NCBI RefSeq assembly: GCF_041245805.1
Contig: NZ_CP162490.1
Span: forward strand, 4,193,001-4,257,000
Reading direction: 5' to 3'
DNA from: Xanthomonas sp. DAR 34887
Lineage (GTDB): Bacteria > Pseudomonadota > Gammaproteobacteria > Xanthomonadales > Xanthomonadaceae
Length of the DNA stretch: 64,000 nt
Shown: positions 17,427-26,680 of the stretch, piece by piece
Position numbering within the stretch: position 1 is the first letter of the stretch
How the letters are laid out: every line of letters starts with the position of its first letter
The notes under the pieces: generated by a model
The model's database searches: none
What the model was told of the DNA's origin: nothing
What the model saw: the letters and a program-made list of their open reading frames with translations, nothing else
Made by a program: the position numbers and the translations under genes

Positions 17427-19538
17427 ATGTCCCCGATTGGACGTCGCACTGTCTTGAAGTACGTCGCCGGCAGCCTGGCCGGCGCCGCCGCATGGAGCGT
17501 GACGCCCTGGGCGCGCGCGGCCACCAGCGACACCGCGGCCGCGACCGATGGCGCGCCGGTGATCGCCGATGCGGTGCTGTCCATCGCCTTCGATCGGCGC
17601 ATGCACACCCAGCTGTCTTCGCGCGGCAAGCGTCTGACCGGCTATCAGCCCAGCGAAGCGCTACTGCTCGCCGACGGCAACACGCTTGCCGACTTCGCCC
17701 TGAGCGGACAGCGCACGCACGCCCTGGACGACCCGCGCCATGGCCGCGGCCGGCAGATCGTGTTCAGCGGCCGCGCGGCCAAGGCGGGGATCGAGAAACA
17801 GGTGGCGGTGAGCATGTTCGACGCCCTCCCCGGCCTGGCGCTGCTGCAGGTGCGCTACCGCAACCTGGGCGACACCGCGCTGGCCGTGGCCGGCTGGCGC
17901 AGCGCCGCGCACGAACTGCCCGCCGTCGCCGGCGGCTTCTGGAGCTTCTCCGGCGCCACCCACACCGACCGCCGCGACTGGGTGCAGCCGCTGGGCGAGG
18001 GCTTCGCGCAACGCAACACGCTGGCGATGGACTCCTCCGATTACGGCGGCGGCACGCCGATGGCCAACCTGTGGCGCCGCGATATCGGCCTGGCCGTGGG
18101 CCACGTCGAACCGGTGCCGCGGCCGCTGGACATGCCGGTGCGGCGTACCGCCAATGGCGCCGCCATCGCCATCGAATCGCAGCAGGCGGTAACGCTGGCG
18201 CCCGGCCAGGAGCTGGTGACCGAGCGCACCCTGCTGGCCGTGCATACCGGCGATTTCTTCGCCCCGCTGCAGCAGTATCAGGCGTTCATGCGCGCCGAGG
18301 GCATCGAAGGCCCGCGTCCGCCGGACTCGGCATTCGCGCCGATCTGGTGCGCCTGGGGCTATGAGCGCGACTTCACCGTCGAGCAGATCCTCGCGACCCT
18401 GCCCAAGGCGCGCGCGCTGGGCTTCGAATGGGCGGTGCTGGACGACGGCTGGCAGACCAACGAAGGCGACTGGAAGATCGACCCGCGCAAGTTCCCGCGC
18501 GGCGACGCCGACATGCGCGCCTTCACCGCAGCGGTGCGCAAGCACGGCATGCGCCCGCGCCTGTGGCTGGCGCCGCTGGCCGCCGACCCCGGCAGCGACG
18601 TGCTGCACGACCACGTGGACATGCTGCTGCTGGACAAGGAGGGCGCGTTCCAGACGGTGACCTGGTGGAACGCGCTGACCCAATGCCCGGCCTACCAGCC
18701 GACCATCGACTTCTACGTCGCGCTGGTGAAAAAGGCCATCGGCGACTGGGGCTTCGAGGGCATCAAGCTCGACGGCCAGCATCTCAACGCCGTCGCGCCC
18801 TGCTACAACCCCGCGCATCACCACGCCAGCCCGAACGATTCGGTCGAGGGCCTGGCCAGGTTCTGGGACGCGATCTACCGCGCCGCGCACCAGGCCAATC
18901 CGCAGGCGGTGGTGGAGCTGTGTCCCTGCGGCACCGCGTTCGCGTTCCACAACCTGCCGGCCACCGACCAGTACCCGTCCTCGGACCCGCTGTCGTCGTG
19001 GCAGGTGCGCAGCAAGGGCAAGGCGATCAAGGCGCTGATCGGCGCGCGCAGCAGCTATGCCGGCGACCACGTGGAACTGTCCGACAACCGCGACGACTTC
19101 GCCTCCAGCGTCGGCATCGGTGCGGTGATCTCCAGCAAGTTCACCTGGCCCAAGGACATCGCGCATCCGTCGGTGCCGTTGCCGCCGGGCGGCTTCGTGC
19201 TGACCCCCGAACGCGAAGCGCTGTGGCGCAAGTGGGTGGACCTGTACACCACGCACATGCTGCCCAAGGGCGACTACCTGGGCGCGCTGTACGACATCGG
19301 CTTCGACAAGCCCGAAGCGCACGTGGTGCGCAAGGACGGCGCGCAGTACTACACCTTCTATGCACCGCAGTGGGACGGCAAGGTCGAACTGCGCGGCCTG
19401 GCGCCCGGCCGCTGGCAGGTGCGCGACCTGTTCAACGCGCGCGACCTCGGCGTGGTCGACGCCGCACATGCGCTGCTGCCGGCGCGCTTCGAACGCTTCC
19501 TGTTCCTGCAGGCCACGCCGGCAAGGGACCAGGCATGA
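17427..19538 (+). CDS. Tat-exported GH36-like alpha-galactosidase / alpha-N-acetylgalactosaminidase
   Basis: A 703-residue glycosidase of clan GH-D. The N-terminus GRRTVLKYVAG followed by a hydrophobic stretch and ARA is a twin-arginine signal, so it is exported folded. An N-terminal beta-domain (~40-290) precedes the catalytic barrel: WAVLDDGWQTNEGDW, GIKLDGQHLN with nucleophile Asp449, VVELCPCG, and SSDPLSSWQVRSK with acid/base Asp520. It is the first gene of a tightly coupled operon; its stop overlaps the next start as ATGA. An in-frame ATG at 17397 would add ten residues; 17427 leaves more room for a leader after the operator. Galactose versus GalNAc specificity cannot be read from the motifs. 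Confidence 0.83.
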   Translation: MSPIGRRTVLKYVAGSLAGAAAWSVTPWARAATSDTAAATDGAPVIADAVLSIAFDRRMHTQLSSRGKRLTGYQPSEALLLADGNTLADFALSGQRTHALDDPRHGRGRQIVFSGRAAKAGIEKQVAVSMFDALPGLALLQVRYRNLGDTALAVAGWRSAAHELPAVAGGFWSFSGATHTDRRDWVQPLGEGFAQRNTLAMDSSDYGGGTPMANLWRRDIGLAVGHVEPVPRPLDMPVRRTANGAAIAIESQQAVTLAPGQELVTERTLLAVHTGDFFAPLQQYQAFMRAEGIEGPRPPDSAFAPIWCAWGYERDFTVEQILATLPKARALGFEWAVLDDGWQTNEGDWKIDPRKFPRGDADMRAFTAAVRKHGMRPRLWLAPLAADPGSDVLHDHVDMLLLDKEGAFQTVTWWNALTQCPAYQPTIDFYVALVKKAIGDWGFEGIKLDGQHLNAVAPCYNPAHHHASPNDSVEGLARFWDAIYRAAHQANPQAVVELCPCGTAFAFHNLPATDQYPSSDPLSSWQVRSKGKAIKALIGARSSYAGDHVELSDNRDDFASSVGIGAVISSKFTWPKDIAHPSVPLPPGGFVLTPEREALWRKWVDLYTTHMLPKGDYLGALYDIGFDKPEAHVVRKDGAQYYTFYAPQWDGKVELRGLAPGRWQVRDLFNARDLGVVDAAHALLPARFERFLFLQATPARDQA

Positions 19539-20449
19539 GCGCCGCGCCTGCGGCACAGCGTCGCCCCTGGCTGATGTTCGCCCTGACCACGGTCGTGCTG
19601 TGGGGTCTGTGGGGCGCGCTGTCGCCGCTGTCGGCGGCGCACGGCTTTCCCGACACGCTGGTGTACTGCGTGTGGGCGCTGACCATGCTGCCGCCGGCAC
19701 TGTACCTGCTGTGGCGCAACGGCTGGCAGCTGGAACGCTCGCCCAGGGCGATCGGCTATGGCCTGACCATCGGCCTGCTCGGCGCCGGCGGACAGATGCT
19801 GTTGTTCCACACGCTGACCATCGGCCCTGCGTACTTCGTGTTCCCGATCATCTCGCTGTCGCCGGTGGTGACCATCGCGCTGTCGTTCCTGCTGCTGCGC
19901 GAGCGCACCGGCTGGCAGGGCACGCTCGGCATCGTGCTGGCGCTGCTCGCCCTGCCGCTGCTGGACCTGTCGTTCGGCCGTGGCAGCGGCGGCGGCCTGG
20001 GCTGGTTCCTGCAGTCGCTGCTGATCATGCTGGCCTGGGGCGTGCAGGCCTACTTCATGAAACTGGCCAACGACAGCGTGCGTGCGGAAAGCATCTTCGC
20101 CTACATGACGCTGGGCGCCGTGCTGCTGGCGCCGGTGGCGCTGGCGATGACCGACTGGCGGCAGCCGGTCAACACCGGGCTGGACGGGCCGTGGATGACC
20201 GCCGCCATCCAGCTGCTCAACGCGGTGGGCGCGGTGACCCTGGTCTACGCCTTCCGCCACGGCAAGGCCATCGTGGTGGCGCCGCTGAGCAATGCCGGCG
20301 CGCCGCTGGTCACCGCGGCGCTGGCGCTGCTGTTCGCCGGCGTGGTGCCGGGGCCGCTGAAGGCGGTCGGCCTGGTGCTGGCGCTGATCGCCTCGTTGCT
20401 GCTGGTGCTCGAACCCGAGCGCGCGCCGCCACCGCCCTCCTCCCCCTGA
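19535..20449 (+). CDS. EamA/DMT-family sugar permease
   Basis: A 304-residue inner-membrane protein with about ten hydrophobic segments in two five-helix halves, as in EamA/drug-metabolite transporters. Features include an RERTGWQG loop in the middle and a proline-rich C-terminus. Sitting between a glycosidase and kbaZ/agaS, with ATGA overlap upstream, it is the probable inner-membrane importer of the released sugar. It replaces the PTS or MFS permeases seen in other Aga loci. Confidence 0.85.
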   Translation: MSAAPAAQRRPWLMFALTTVVLWGLWGALSPLSAAHGFPDTLVYCVWALTMLPPALYLLWRNGWQLERSPRAIGYGLTIGLLGAGGQMLLFHTLTIGPAYFVFPIISLSPVVTIALSFLLLRERTGWQGTLGIVLALLALPLLDLSFGRGSGGGLGWFLQSLLIMLAWGVQAYFMKLANDSVRAESIFAYMTLGAVLLAPVALAMTDWRQPVNTGLDGPWMTAAIQLLNAVGAVTLVYAFRHGKAIVVAPLSNAGAPLVTAALALLFAGVVPGPLKAVGLVLALIASLLLVLEPERAPPPPSSP

Positions 20450-20460
20450 CTGGATTTTCC

Positions 20461-21750
20461 ATGCACGCTCTGCTCGACCTGATCGCGCAGCATCGGCAAG
20501 GCCACGCCCTCGGCGTGACCTCGATCTGCTCGGCCCATCCCCTCGTCGTCGAAGCCGGATTGCGCCACGCACAGCGCCGCGGCCAGGCGCTGGTGCTGTT
20601 CGAGGCGACCTGCAACCAGGTCAACCAGGACGGCGGCTACACCGGCATGCGCCCGGCCGATTTCGTCGCCTTCGTCCACGCCATCGCCGACCGCGTCGGC
20701 GTCGCGCGCAACCGCATCGCGCTGGGCGGCGATCATCTCGGTCCCAACCCATGGACCGCACTGGACGCCGCTGCGGCGATGGACAAGGCCGAGACGATGG
20801 TGGCCGCCTACGTCGCCGCCGGCTTCCGCAAGATCCACCTGGATTGCTCGATGGCCTGCCGCGGCGATCCCGAGCCGCTGCCCGAAGCGGAGATCGTGCG
20901 TCGCGCGGTACGCCTGTGCCGCGCCGCCGAGGATGCCTGGGCGCAGGCCGGCGGCGAAGCGCCGGTGTACGTAATCGGCACCGAAGTGCCGGTGCCCGGC
21001 GGCGCCACCGAAAGCATCGACGGCCTGGCGCTGACCACGCCGCACGCCGCCCTGGCCACCATCGATGCGCACCGCGCCGCCTTCGCCGACGCCGGGCTGG
21101 GCGCCGCCTGGGAGCGGGTCATCGCCTCGGTGGTGCAACCGGGCGTGGAATTCGACCACCACGCGGTCATCGACTACGACAGCGGCAAGGCGCGCGCGCT
21201 AAGCCAGGCACTGACTGCAGTGCCGGGCATGGTGTACGAAGCGCACTCCACCGACTACCAGACGCGCGCCGCGCTGGACGCGCTGGTGCGCGACCACTTC
21301 GCCATCCTCAAGGTCGGCCCCGGCCTGAGCTTCGCCCTGCGCGAAGCGCTGTGGGCGCTGGACGCGATCGAACGCGAGTGGATCGACGCCGCGCAACGCG
21401 CGGACCTGCGTGAGATCACCGTGCGCCGCATGCAGGCCGCGCCCGGCCATTGGCAGCGCTACTACCACGGACAGGGCCGCGCGCTGGCCATCGACCTGCA
21501 ATACAGCCTCAGCGACCGCATCCGCTACTACTGGCCGGACGCGCAGATCGAGCAGGCGTGCACGCGCCTGTTCGACAACCTGCGCGCCGATCCGCCGCCG
21601 CTGCCGCTCATCGGCCAATACCTGCCCCACGCCTTGCACGCCATCCGCACCGGGACCGCCACGCGCGATCCGCAGGCCCTGGTCATGGCCCACATCAGCG
21701 CCGTACTCGACGACTATCACCATGCATGCCATGCCCATGACCCCGCCTGA
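20461..21750 (+). CDS. kbaZ: KbaZ/GatZ family protein (PF08013): tagatose-bisphosphate aldolase non-catalytic subunit or tagatose-6-P 4-epimerase
   Basis: A 429-residue member of the GatZ/KbaZ family, full length. Family blocks visible: GVTSICSAHPLVVEA, FEATCNQVNQDGGYTGM, ALGGDHLGPNPW, KIHLDCSMAC, YVIGTEVPVPGG and VYEAHSTDYQT. In enterobacteria this protein supports the class II aldolase GatY/KbaY, but no such aldolase gene is present in this operon. Members of PF08013 are also known to epimerise tagatose-6-phosphate at C4 to fructose-6-phosphate. That activity would complete this pathway without an aldolase or second kinase. The gene is between the permease and agaS. Confidence 0.85.
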   Translation: MHALLDLIAQHRQGHALGVTSICSAHPLVVEAGLRHAQRRGQALVLFEATCNQVNQDGGYTGMRPADFVAFVHAIADRVGVARNRIALGGDHLGPNPWTALDAAAAMDKAETMVAAYVAAGFRKIHLDCSMACRGDPEPLPEAEIVRRAVRLCRAAEDAWAQAGGEAPVYVIGTEVPVPGGATESIDGLALTTPHAALATIDAHRAAFADAGLGAAWERVIASVVQPGVEFDHHAVIDYDSGKARALSQALTAVPGMVYEAHSTDYQTRAALDALVRDHFAILKVGPGLSFALREALWALDAIEREWIDAAQRADLREITVRRMQAAPGHWQRYYHGQGRALAIDLQYSLSDRIRYYWPDAQIEQACTRLFDNLRADPPPLPLIGQYLPHALHAIRTGTATRDPQALVMAHISAVLDDYHHACHAHDPA

Positions 21751-22897
21751 TGCCCTCGGCATCGCCGAATCCGAACTGCATGCCAGCGGCGCGCTGTGGA
21801 CCGCGCGCGAGATCGCGCAGCAACCGCGCATGCTCGAGCGCACCCACGCGCTGGTAGCCGAGCTGCACGCGCAGCTGCAGGCCTTCGCCGCGCCGATCGC
21901 CGACAACCCGCGGGCGCGGGTGATCCTCACCGGCGCCGGCACCTCGGCCTACATCGGCCAGTGCCTGGCGCCGCTGCTGGACCGCGTGCTGGCCGCGCGC
22001 GTGGACGCGGTGCCCACCACCGACATCGTCTGCGCGCCGCAGCTGTACCTGGATCCGGCGCAGCCGCTGCTGCTGGTGTCCTTCGGCCGCTCCGGCAACA
22101 GCCCCGAGAGCCTGGCCGCGGTGGAACTGGCCGAAACCCTGGTGACCGACGTGCGCCACCTGGTGGTGACCTGCAACCGCGACGGCGCGCTGGCGCGGGC
22201 GCCGGTGGCCGCGGCGATGACCCTGTTGCTGCCGCAGGAGACCCACGACGTCAGCTTCGCGATGACCTCCAGCTTCAGCTGCATGATGTACGCCACGCTC
22301 GCCGCGCTGCTGCCGGCCGGCGCGCTGGACGGCCGCATCGGGCCGATCGCGCGCGCCGTCGACGCGGTGCTGCTGCAGGCGCGCACGCTGCTGGAGACGC
22401 TGGCGCACGGCGGCTACGAGCGCGTCGTGTACCTGGGCAGCGGCCTGCTGCAGGGCCTGGCGCGCGAGGCCACGCTCAAGCTCGGCGAACTCAGCAACGG
22501 CGCCGTGGCCACCTGCTACGACTCGCCGCTGGGCTTTCGCCACGGGCCCAAGACCTTCGTCAATGCGCGCACCTTGGTGCTGGTGTTCGTGTCCAACGAT
22601 CCCTACACCCGCCGCTACGACCACGACCTGCTCGACGAACTGCGCCGCGACGGCTGCGCCGCGCGGGTGATCGAGATCACCGCGCAACCGCGCCTGGGCC
22701 TGGACGCGGACACGCTGGCGGTGCCCGGCCTGCGCACCGCCGCGGACGCGGACCTGCTGTGGCCGTACATCGCCGCCGCGCAACTGTTCGCCTTCTTCAG
22801 CGCGCGCGCGCTGGGCGTATCGCCGGACAATCCGAACCCGTCGGGGATGGTCAACCGCGTCGTGCAGGGCGTGCGTCTGTACGCGTTGGACGCATGA
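21737..22897 (+). CDS. agaS: AgaS-type SIS-domain sugar isomerase/deaminase
   Basis: 386 residues from ATG 21737 (alternatives 21722 and 21731). It has two SIS domains: VILTGAGTSAYIGQ then SFGRSGNSPESLAA in the first, and YLGSGLLQGLAREATLKLGEL with FRHGPKTFV in the second. AgaS deaminates and isomerises galactosamine-6-phosphate to tagatose-6-phosphate. The TAREIAQQPRML N-terminus is typical of AgaS. It overlaps the kbaZ end by 14 bases and its own stop overlaps the kinase start as ATGA. Confidence 0.87.
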   Translation: MTPPDALGIAESELHASGALWTAREIAQQPRMLERTHALVAELHAQLQAFAAPIADNPRARVILTGAGTSAYIGQCLAPLLDRVLAARVDAVPTTDIVCAPQLYLDPAQPLLLVSFGRSGNSPESLAAVELAETLVTDVRHLVVTCNRDGALARAPVAAAMTLLLPQETHDVSFAMTSSFSCMMYATLAALLPAGALDGRIGPIARAVDAVLLQARTLLETLAHGGYERVVYLGSGLLQGLAREATLKLGELSNGAVATCYDSPLGFRHGPKTFVNARTLVLVFVSNDPYTRRYDHDLLDELRRDGCAARVIEITAQPRLGLDADTLAVPGLRTAADADLLWPYIAAAQLFAFFSARALGVSPDNPNPSGMVNRVVQGVRLYALDA

Positions 22898-23841
22898 GCG
22901 CAGCGCTCTATCTCGGCATCGACGGCGGCGGCAGCAAGACCCGCTTCGCCGCGATCGACGCGAGCGGCAGGTTGCTGGCCGAGGCGCAGCTGGGCACCAC
23001 CTATCACCCGCAGGTGGGCCTGGACGGTGTGCGCGCGACCTTGGCCGAAGGCGTCGGCCAGCTGCTAGCGCAGTTGCAACGCACGCCGGCCGACGTGGCC
23101 CAGGCCTTCTTCGGCCTGCCCGCCTACGGCGAGGACAGCCGCGCCACCGCCGCGCTGCAGGACATCCCGGCGCAGGTGCTCGGCCACCACCGCTACGCCT
23201 GCGACAACGACATGGTGTGCGGCTGGGCCGGCTCGCTGGCCTGCGCCGACGGCATCAACGTCATCGCCGGTACCGGCTCGATGGGCTACGGCCGGCGCGG
23301 CGCCGCGGCCGCGCGCTGCGGCGGCTGGGGCGAGGCGTTTTCGGACGAAGGCTCCGCCTACTGGATCGCGATCCAGGGCTTGAACGCATTCTCGCGCATG
23401 AGCGACGGACGCCTGCCGCGCGGCCCGCTGCACGCGCTGCTGCGCGAACATTTCCAGTTGGGCGGGCACGACCTGGACATCTGCGCGCACGTCTATGGCG
23501 AGGGCGCCGGCAGCCGCGGCGACCTGGCCGCGCTGTCGCCGCTGGTCGCACGCGCGGCGCAGGCCGGCGACACGGTGGCCGCGGCGATCTTCGAACGCGC
23601 CGGCCAGGAACTGGCGGCGATCGCCGCCGCGTTGCGCGTCGCGCTCGGATTCGAGGCCGGCGAACCGGTGCCGGTGTCCTATTCGGGCGGCGCGTTCAGC
23701 GCAGGCGAGTTGTTGATGCATCCGTTCCGGCTGGCATTGCAGGCGAGCGACCGCGGCTTCGAACTGCGCGTCCCGTTGCACGCGCCGCACTACGGCGCTG
23801 CGCTGTATGCGCGGCAGCTGGCCATCAGCCCAACCCACTGA
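22894..23841 (+). CDS. BadF/BadG-family sugar kinase (N-acetylhexosamine kinase-like)
   Basis: A 315-residue cytoplasmic ATPase of the BadF/BadG/BcrA/BcrD family (ASKHA fold), which includes N-acetylglucosamine kinases. The phosphate-1 motif is YLGIDGGGSKTRFAAID; further motifs are NVIAGTGSMGYGRRG, GGWGEAFSDEGSAYWIA and SYSGGAFSAGEL. It would phosphorylate GalNAc or galactosamine at C6 for AgaS. Translationally coupled to agaS. Confidence 0.85.
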   Translation: MSAALYLGIDGGGSKTRFAAIDASGRLLAEAQLGTTYHPQVGLDGVRATLAEGVGQLLAQLQRTPADVAQAFFGLPAYGEDSRATAALQDIPAQVLGHHRYACDNDMVCGWAGSLACADGINVIAGTGSMGYGRRGAAAARCGGWGEAFSDEGSAYWIAIQGLNAFSRMSDGRLPRGPLHALLREHFQLGGHDLDICAHVYGEGAGSRGDLAALSPLVARAAQAGDTVAAAIFERAGQELAAIAAALRVALGFEAGEPVPVSYSGGAFSAGELLMHPFRLALQASDRGFELRVPLHAPHYGAALYARQLAISPTH

Positions 23842-23884
23842 CTCAATGCCGCGGGCGCCCGCCGCGTCCGCCGAGGACACGCCA

Positions 23885-25729
23885 ATGCAACGCCTGCTGC
23901 TGGCCACCCTGCTCTGCATCGCCGCCGCGACCGCCAGCGCGGCGCAGCGCCACGACGACCTGCAACCCAGCGGCCGTTTCAGCGTCTACGGCCACGGCGC
24001 AGCGGCCACCCCGCCGATGGGCTGGAATCCCTGGAACGCCTTCCGCACCGAGGTCGATCAGGCGCGAATCCTGTCGGTGGTGGATGCCCTGCAGCGCCGC
24101 GGGCTGCAGCAGGCCGGCTACCGCTACATCAACATCGACGACGGCTGGTGGCTGCAGCGCCGCGCCGATGGCGAGATCCAGATCCGCACGCGCATGTTCC
24201 CCATCGCCCAGGCCGGCGCGGGACGCAGCGACTTCCGCGCCTGGACCGACCAGTTGCATGCCCGCGGCTTCAAGGCCGGCCTGTACACCGACGCCGGACG
24301 CAACGCGTGCTCGCAGGCGTTCGATCGCAGCAGCCCCAACCTGCCGATCGGCGACGTGGCCGAGCGCGAGATCGGCCTGCAGGGTTTCGAAGCCTCCGAC
24401 CTGAAGACCATGTTCCAGGACTGGGGCTTCGACTACCTGAAAGTGGACGCCTGCGGCCTGGCCGATTTCGGCGCCGACAGCGTCCCGGTGCGCGAGTCCG
24501 GGCACCGCGCCGCGCGCCCGTTGATCGTGCGCGGCGATGCCGAACGCAGCGACCGCGACGCGGTGGAAACCCAGTACGCGCGCATCGGCCGGCTGCTGGC
24601 CGCGCTCAATCCCGACGACGACTACGTGCTTTCGCTCTGCCCCTGGGGCGAAGCAGGCGTGCGCGACTGGGGCGGCCGCCACGGCAACCTGTGGCGCACC
24701 AGCGCCGACATCGAGCCGACCTGGGCCAGCATGCTGCACAACTTCGATTCGGCCGCGCGGCGCGAGCTGTATGCCGGCCCGGGGCGCTGGAACGACCCGG
24801 ACATGCTGGCGGTCGGCCTGGGCGATTTCGATGCTGCGCATCCGACCGAGGCGCGCACGCATTTCTCGCTGTGGGCGATGTTGGCGGCACCGCTGCTGCT
24901 GGGGTTCGATGTGACCCGCGCGCCCGACCCGCTGATCGCATTGCTGCGCAACCCCGAGGTGATCGCGGTGAACCAGGATCCGGCCGGCAACCAGGCCACA
25001 CTGGTGGTCGATGCCGCGCCCGTGCAGGTGCTGGTCAAGCCGCTGGCGGCGCGCGGCGAACGCGCCGTGCTGCTGTTCAATCGCGGCGATGCGGCGGCGG
25101 TGGCGCAGGTCGATGCGCGGCAGATGAAACTGGCCGCCGGCAGCCGTTTCGCGGTGCGCGACCTGTGGCGCCGGCGCGACCTGCCGTCGCAGCAGGGCCC
25201 ATTGCGCTACACCCTGGCCCCGCACGCCGCGGTGATGCTCAAGGTCAAAGGCGCGCCGGTCGACGCGGATGCCACGCTGCTGAGCGAGATGACCGGGCGC
25301 ATCCACGTGGCCGCCGACGGCCTGCCGACCTATGCCACCACGCGCGACAGCGTCTCCGGCACGCCCCGCGCCGATGTCGCCCCCTCCGGCGCTGCGCTGC
25401 GGATCGCCGGAACCCCCTATGCCTATGGCATCGGCGCCCACGCCAATTCACGCCTGGAAGTTCTCACGCGCGGCGAATTTGCGCGCTTCAGCACGGCGCT
25501 CGGCGTGCAGGAAGCCGCTGCGCGCGACAGCCGCAGCGTCGTGTTCCGCATCTACGGCGACGCTCGGCTGCTGTACGCAAGCGCACCGGTGAGCGCCGGT
25601 GATCCGCCATTGCCGGTCACCCTACCCATCGACGGCGTCGGCGTTCTGGAGTTGGTCGCCATCGCCGACGCGACGCAGGCCGACGAGCTGCCGCCGGCCG
25701 TGGTGTGGGCGAATCCGGTGCTGCGCTGA
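23885..25729 (+). CDS. Exported GH27 alpha-galactosidase / alpha-N-acetylgalactosaminidase with NPCBM-like domain
   Basis: 614 residues with a signal peptide (cleavage near ATASA-AQR). The GH27 barrel shows TPPMGWNPWNAF, YINIDDGWW, GFKAGLYTDAG, nucleophile Asp188 in YLKVDACG, acid/base Asp275 in WRTSADIEPTW, and GPGRWNDPDMLAVG. After an antiparallel C-terminal domain there is a further ~130-residue region (YGIGAHANSRLEV) resembling an NPCBM carbohydrate-binding module. GAGGA at 23873-23877 sets the start, 43 bases after the kinase. It is the last gene of the operon and complements the GH36-like enzyme. Confidence 0.88.
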   Translation: MQRLLLATLLCIAAATASAAQRHDDLQPSGRFSVYGHGAAATPPMGWNPWNAFRTEVDQARILSVVDALQRRGLQQAGYRYINIDDGWWLQRRADGEIQIRTRMFPIAQAGAGRSDFRAWTDQLHARGFKAGLYTDAGRNACSQAFDRSSPNLPIGDVAEREIGLQGFEASDLKTMFQDWGFDYLKVDACGLADFGADSVPVRESGHRAARPLIVRGDAERSDRDAVETQYARIGRLLAALNPDDDYVLSLCPWGEAGVRDWGGRHGNLWRTSADIEPTWASMLHNFDSAARRELYAGPGRWNDPDMLAVGLGDFDAAHPTEARTHFSLWAMLAAPLLLGFDVTRAPDPLIALLRNPEVIAVNQDPAGNQATLVVDAAPVQVLVKPLAARGERAVLLFNRGDAAAVAQVDARQMKLAAGSRFAVRDLWRRRDLPSQQGPLRYTLAPHAAVMLKVKGAPVDADATLLSEMTGRIHVAADGLPTYATTRDSVSGTPRADVAPSGAALRIAGTPYAYGIGAHANSRLEVLTRGEFARFSTALGVQEAAARDSRSVVFRIYGDARLLYASAPVSAGDPPLPVTLPIDGVGVLELVAIADATQADELPPAVVWANPVLR

Positions 25730-25816
25730 GCGCAGCGCCCGCGCGGCCTTGCCTGCCGACGGAGGCGATGGCGGATCGCACGGCGGCCCAATACGATGCA
25801 CTACTGCCGCAGCCGG

Positions 25817-26374
25817 CTACGGCCGCCAGTTCGCATTGCTCTCCCAGAACGTCACGCTGCGCCGGTAGGCGGCGCGGTCCAACGCCACGCCCGAGCCGCC
25901 CTCCTCCACGCCCAGCGCATTGCGCAGCATGGTGATCGGCGCCATCGGGATCTCCTGCGGCTCGGCGGTATAGAGACAACCAACCACGCCCCAGTCGGCC
26001 TCGATCGGCGCACCCTCGCGCGCCAACTGTTCGCGGCTGTAGAGGATCGGCAGCAGGTACGCGGCGACCGGCGGCTCGACGCCTTCGAACCAGCGCACCA
26101 GCACCGGCAATTCCTCCCTGCTGCGCGCTTCGTAACCGGAACGCAACAAGTGGCGATTGGCCTCGGTGATCGGCACGGTCAGGCAACGGGTGGACGTCCA
26201 GTTCGGATGCACGTGCAACTTGCAGAACGGCGCGTAGCCGTCCAGCACCCGCAGCGGCGTGGCGTCGTTGAGCTGGCGCTCGAACTGTTCCGGCGTGCAG
26301 TCCTGGATCGCGTTGCGGCGCGCGTCGCGCGGGAACAGGCGGGTGCGGGCGAAGGGGGTGAGGACGATGGACAT
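25817..26374 (-). CDS. DUF3228 family protein
   Basis: A 185-residue soluble protein starting MSIVLTPFARTRLFPRD. Conserved-looking blocks: GYAPFCKLHVHPNWTSTRC, PITEANRHLLRSGYEARS, ELPVLVRWFEGVEPPVAAYL. These match my memory of DUF3228, a family with no assigned activity. The internal start at 26374 was chosen over a longer Arg/Ala-rich extension. Convergent with the GH27 gene. Confidence 0.75.
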   Translation of the reverse strand: MSIVLTPFARTRLFPRDARRNAIQDCTPEQFERQLNDATPLRVLDGYAPFCKLHVHPNWTSTRCLTVPITEANRHLLRSGYEARSREELPVLVRWFEGVEPPVAAYLLPILYSREQLAREGAPIEADWGVVGCLYTAEPQEIPMAPITMLRNALGVEEGGSGVALDRAAYRRSVTFWESNANWRP

Positions 26375-26680
26375 GGCGGCTGCGGGCGCGAGGAGCGAGC
26401 TAGCGTAGCGCGCTCGGCAGGCGATGGACACAGCGGGCAATCGCATGCCTGCGCGGCGCAGGGGTGGCATGGGCCTGCTCGGCAATGCCTTTTTGCCGCG
26501 CTTCTGCTGGAGGGATTTCGACCCCGATGCTTTATCGGGAAGGCGTCGGGGCTGAAGCCCCTCCTACAGGGAACAGAAGACCATCATGGCGCAGCGGCGG
26601 ACTTGGCATCGACCCGGGCCAGTGCTGCGCGGCGCGGCGCGCCATCCCGCGCGGAAACGCCACCACGCTGGCGGCACCGG
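26375..26680. other. Intergenic region with one REP
   Basis: Contains the REP at 26544-26571 and no convincing gene. Confidence 0.5.
26544..26571 (-). repeat. REP/SMAG-like hairpin, GGGGC variant
   Basis: Stem GGGGC-TGAA-GCCCC flanked by GTC and TCCTACA. It is the double-compensated version of the GCGGC-TGAA-GCCGC stem. Confidence 0.8.
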
